Shown here: one piece after another, positions 6,605 to 7,500 of the stretch
Layout: the number at the start of each line of letters is the position of its first letter
How positions within the stretch are numbered: the stretch's first letter is position 1
Assembly: GCA_043802425.1 (NCBI GenBank)
Contig: JAZDLA010000026.1
Span: 1 to 7,500 of the forward strand
DNA: 7,500 nt
Direction of reading: 5' to 3'
Source: JAGUYA01 sp043802425
Lineage (GTDB): Bacteria; Omnitrophota; Gorgyraeia; Gygaellales; Profunditerraquicolaceae
Notes under the pieces: generated by a model
Told to the model about the DNA's origin: nothing
What the model saw: only the letters and a program-made list of their open reading frames with translations
Database searches by the model: none
Program-made: the position numbers and the translations under genes

Positions 6605-7500
6605 ATGAAGATAGTGATTGTGGGGCCGGGTGCGATGGGAAGTTTATTTGCGGCATTTTTGGCTAAATCCCTGCCTAACGGTAGGCAGGCAAGAGAGGAA
6701 GTCTGGCTTTTAGATAAACATAAAGAACGTGTCAGCCAAATACAGCGAAACGGAATATCCGTAGAGGGCGTTTCCGGTAATTGGCAGGCGCAGGTCAAGG
6801 CAGCTAGCGAGGCAAAAGAAATAGGCGAGGCGAATTTAGTAATTATCTGCGTAAAATCCTATGATACTAAAGAGGCGGTCAGGCATGCCAAGCTTCTCAT
6901 TGGCGATAATACTCGGGTTTTGACGCTGCAGAACGGTATCGGAAATATTGAGATTATTAGTGAAGTGGTTGGTATAGAGAAGGTAATTGGCGGAGCGACA
7001 AACTTAGGCGCAACTTTACTAGAGATAGGTAAGGTTAGGCATGCGGGGCGTGGAGAGACAGTAATTGGCCGCATAGACGGCAAAATCCCTGTGGAGATGC
7101 GTTCTATCCGGGAGATTTTTAATAAAGTGGGCTTAGAGACGAGGATTTCGCGCGATATCAAAGGGCTCTTATGGTCAAAGTTGATTGTCAACGTAGGCAT
7201 CAATGCGCTCACTGCTATCACGCGTTTAAATAACGGCAGGTTAACGGAATTTGAAGGCGCGCGCAGAATCTTACGTACGGCAGTTACCGAGGCTATCCGC
7301 GTAGCCAAAAGAAAAAGAATCAAGCTTATCTATGATGATCCTTTGGCAAAAGTAGAGGCAGTCTGCGAAGCCACAGCCACCAATGTCTCTAGCATGCTGC
7401 AGGATGTCTTAAAAAAGAAACGCACAGAAATAGATTTTATTAATGGGGTGATTGTCAGGCAGGGGCAGGAATTAGGCATACCCGTGCCCATCAATTCGCT
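6605..7500 (+). CDS. panE: 2-dehydropantoate 2-reductase (PanE/ApbA family), 3' end cut
   Basis: Likely reduces 2-dehydropantoate (ketopantoate) to pantoate with NADPH, a step to pantothenate and coenzyme A. The frame is open to the window end, with 298 residues visible and only the last few missing. The N-terminal Rossmann fold has GPGAMG (7-12); VKSYDT (83-88) and LTLQNGIGN (107-115) follow. The C-terminal helical domain holds the family's active-site residues: K192 in LLWSKLIVNVGIN with N196 and N200, S262/S263 near the SSMLQD stretch, and E275 in EIDFING; by family alignment these match K176, N180, N184, S244 and E256 of the E. coli enzyme. Residues 22-28 (SLPNGRQ) look like an extra insertion between LAK and AREEVWLLDK, where homologs go directly from strand-1 helix to strand 2; they are encoded by a palindrome. 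ApbA-family proteins include other reductases, so exact substrate is moderately sure. Confidence 0.9.
   Translation, partial: MKIVIVGPGAMGSLFAAFLAKSLPNGRQAREEVWLLDKHKERVSQIQRNGISVEGVSGNWQAQVKAASEAKEIGEANLVIICVKSYDTKEAVRHAKLLIGDNTRVLTLQNGIGNIEIISEVVGIEKVIGGATNLGATLLEIGKVRHAGRGETVIGRIDGKIPVEMRSIREIFNKVGLETRISRDIKGLLWSKLIVNVGINALTAITRLNNGRLTEFEGARRILRTAVTEAIRVAKRKRIKLIYDDPLAKVEAVCEATATNVSSMLQDVLKKKRTEIDFINGVIVRQGQELGIPVPINS
6670..6689. repeat. 20-bp near-perfect palindrome inside panE
   Basis: The halves are CCTGCCTAAC and GGTAGGCAGG. Nine of ten base pairs match, and the eight outer pairs are uninterrupted, so it can form a short hairpin or a symmetrical protein site. It covers almost exactly the 21 bases (6668-6688) that code the seven extra residues SLPNGRQ of the reductase. 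Its length in codons and its match to the protein insertion suggest a small palindromic repeat inserted in frame. I found no second full copy in the window. Confidence 0.75.

Noticed and set aside
6859..7323. Long minus-strand frame of about 154 codons opposite panE
   Set aside because: It is antisense to a well-recognised gene, has no family-like motifs and arises from the codon pattern of the + strand.

Overview
The window is a compact, single-strand stretch of bacterial housekeeping genes: eight reading frames, all on the + strand, with junctions that overlap or leave at most 36 bases. The first gene (hisS) is cut by the left edge and the last (a panE/apbA-family reductase) by the right edge. 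There is no RNA gene, insertion sequence, CRISPR array or phage gene, no clear terminator, and no gene-free stretch over 300 bases. Composition is moderate in GC. The frames probably form one operon or two.

Layout: hisS (histidyl-tRNA synthetase, 5' truncated), aspS (aspartyl-tRNA synthetase), a LysM-domain lipoprotein, phoH/ybeZ (PhoH-family ATPase), a membrane HD-domain phosphodiesterase of the PgpH family, ybeY (rRNA maturation endonuclease family), recO (recombination mediator) and a 2-dehydropantoate 2-reductase. The run phoH-pgpH-ybeY-recO is the order known from Bacillus-type genomes (phoH-yqfF-yqfG-dgkA-cdd-era-recO) with dgkA, cdd and era absent. The lipobox lipoprotein, its GNRGY motif and the domain-reduced synthetase suggest an uncultivated lineage, perhaps Omnitrophota (OP3/PVC-related). 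That placement rests on memory of similar proteins and is tentative.

The genes join translation (two tRNA synthetases, YbeY/PhoH rRNA maturation), c-di-AMP turnover (PgpH), cell-envelope function (LysM lipoprotein), DNA repair (RecO) and pantothenate/CoA synthesis (PanE). I see no new multi-gene system. The points worth a second look are at the protein level. AspRS lacks the whole GAD insertion expected in a bacterial enzyme. The PgpH homolog lacks the extracellular sensor domain. YbeY has replacements at two hallmark active-site positions. A near-perfect 20-bp palindrome lies inside panE and appears to be an in-frame insertion adding seven residues to the NADPH-binding fold.
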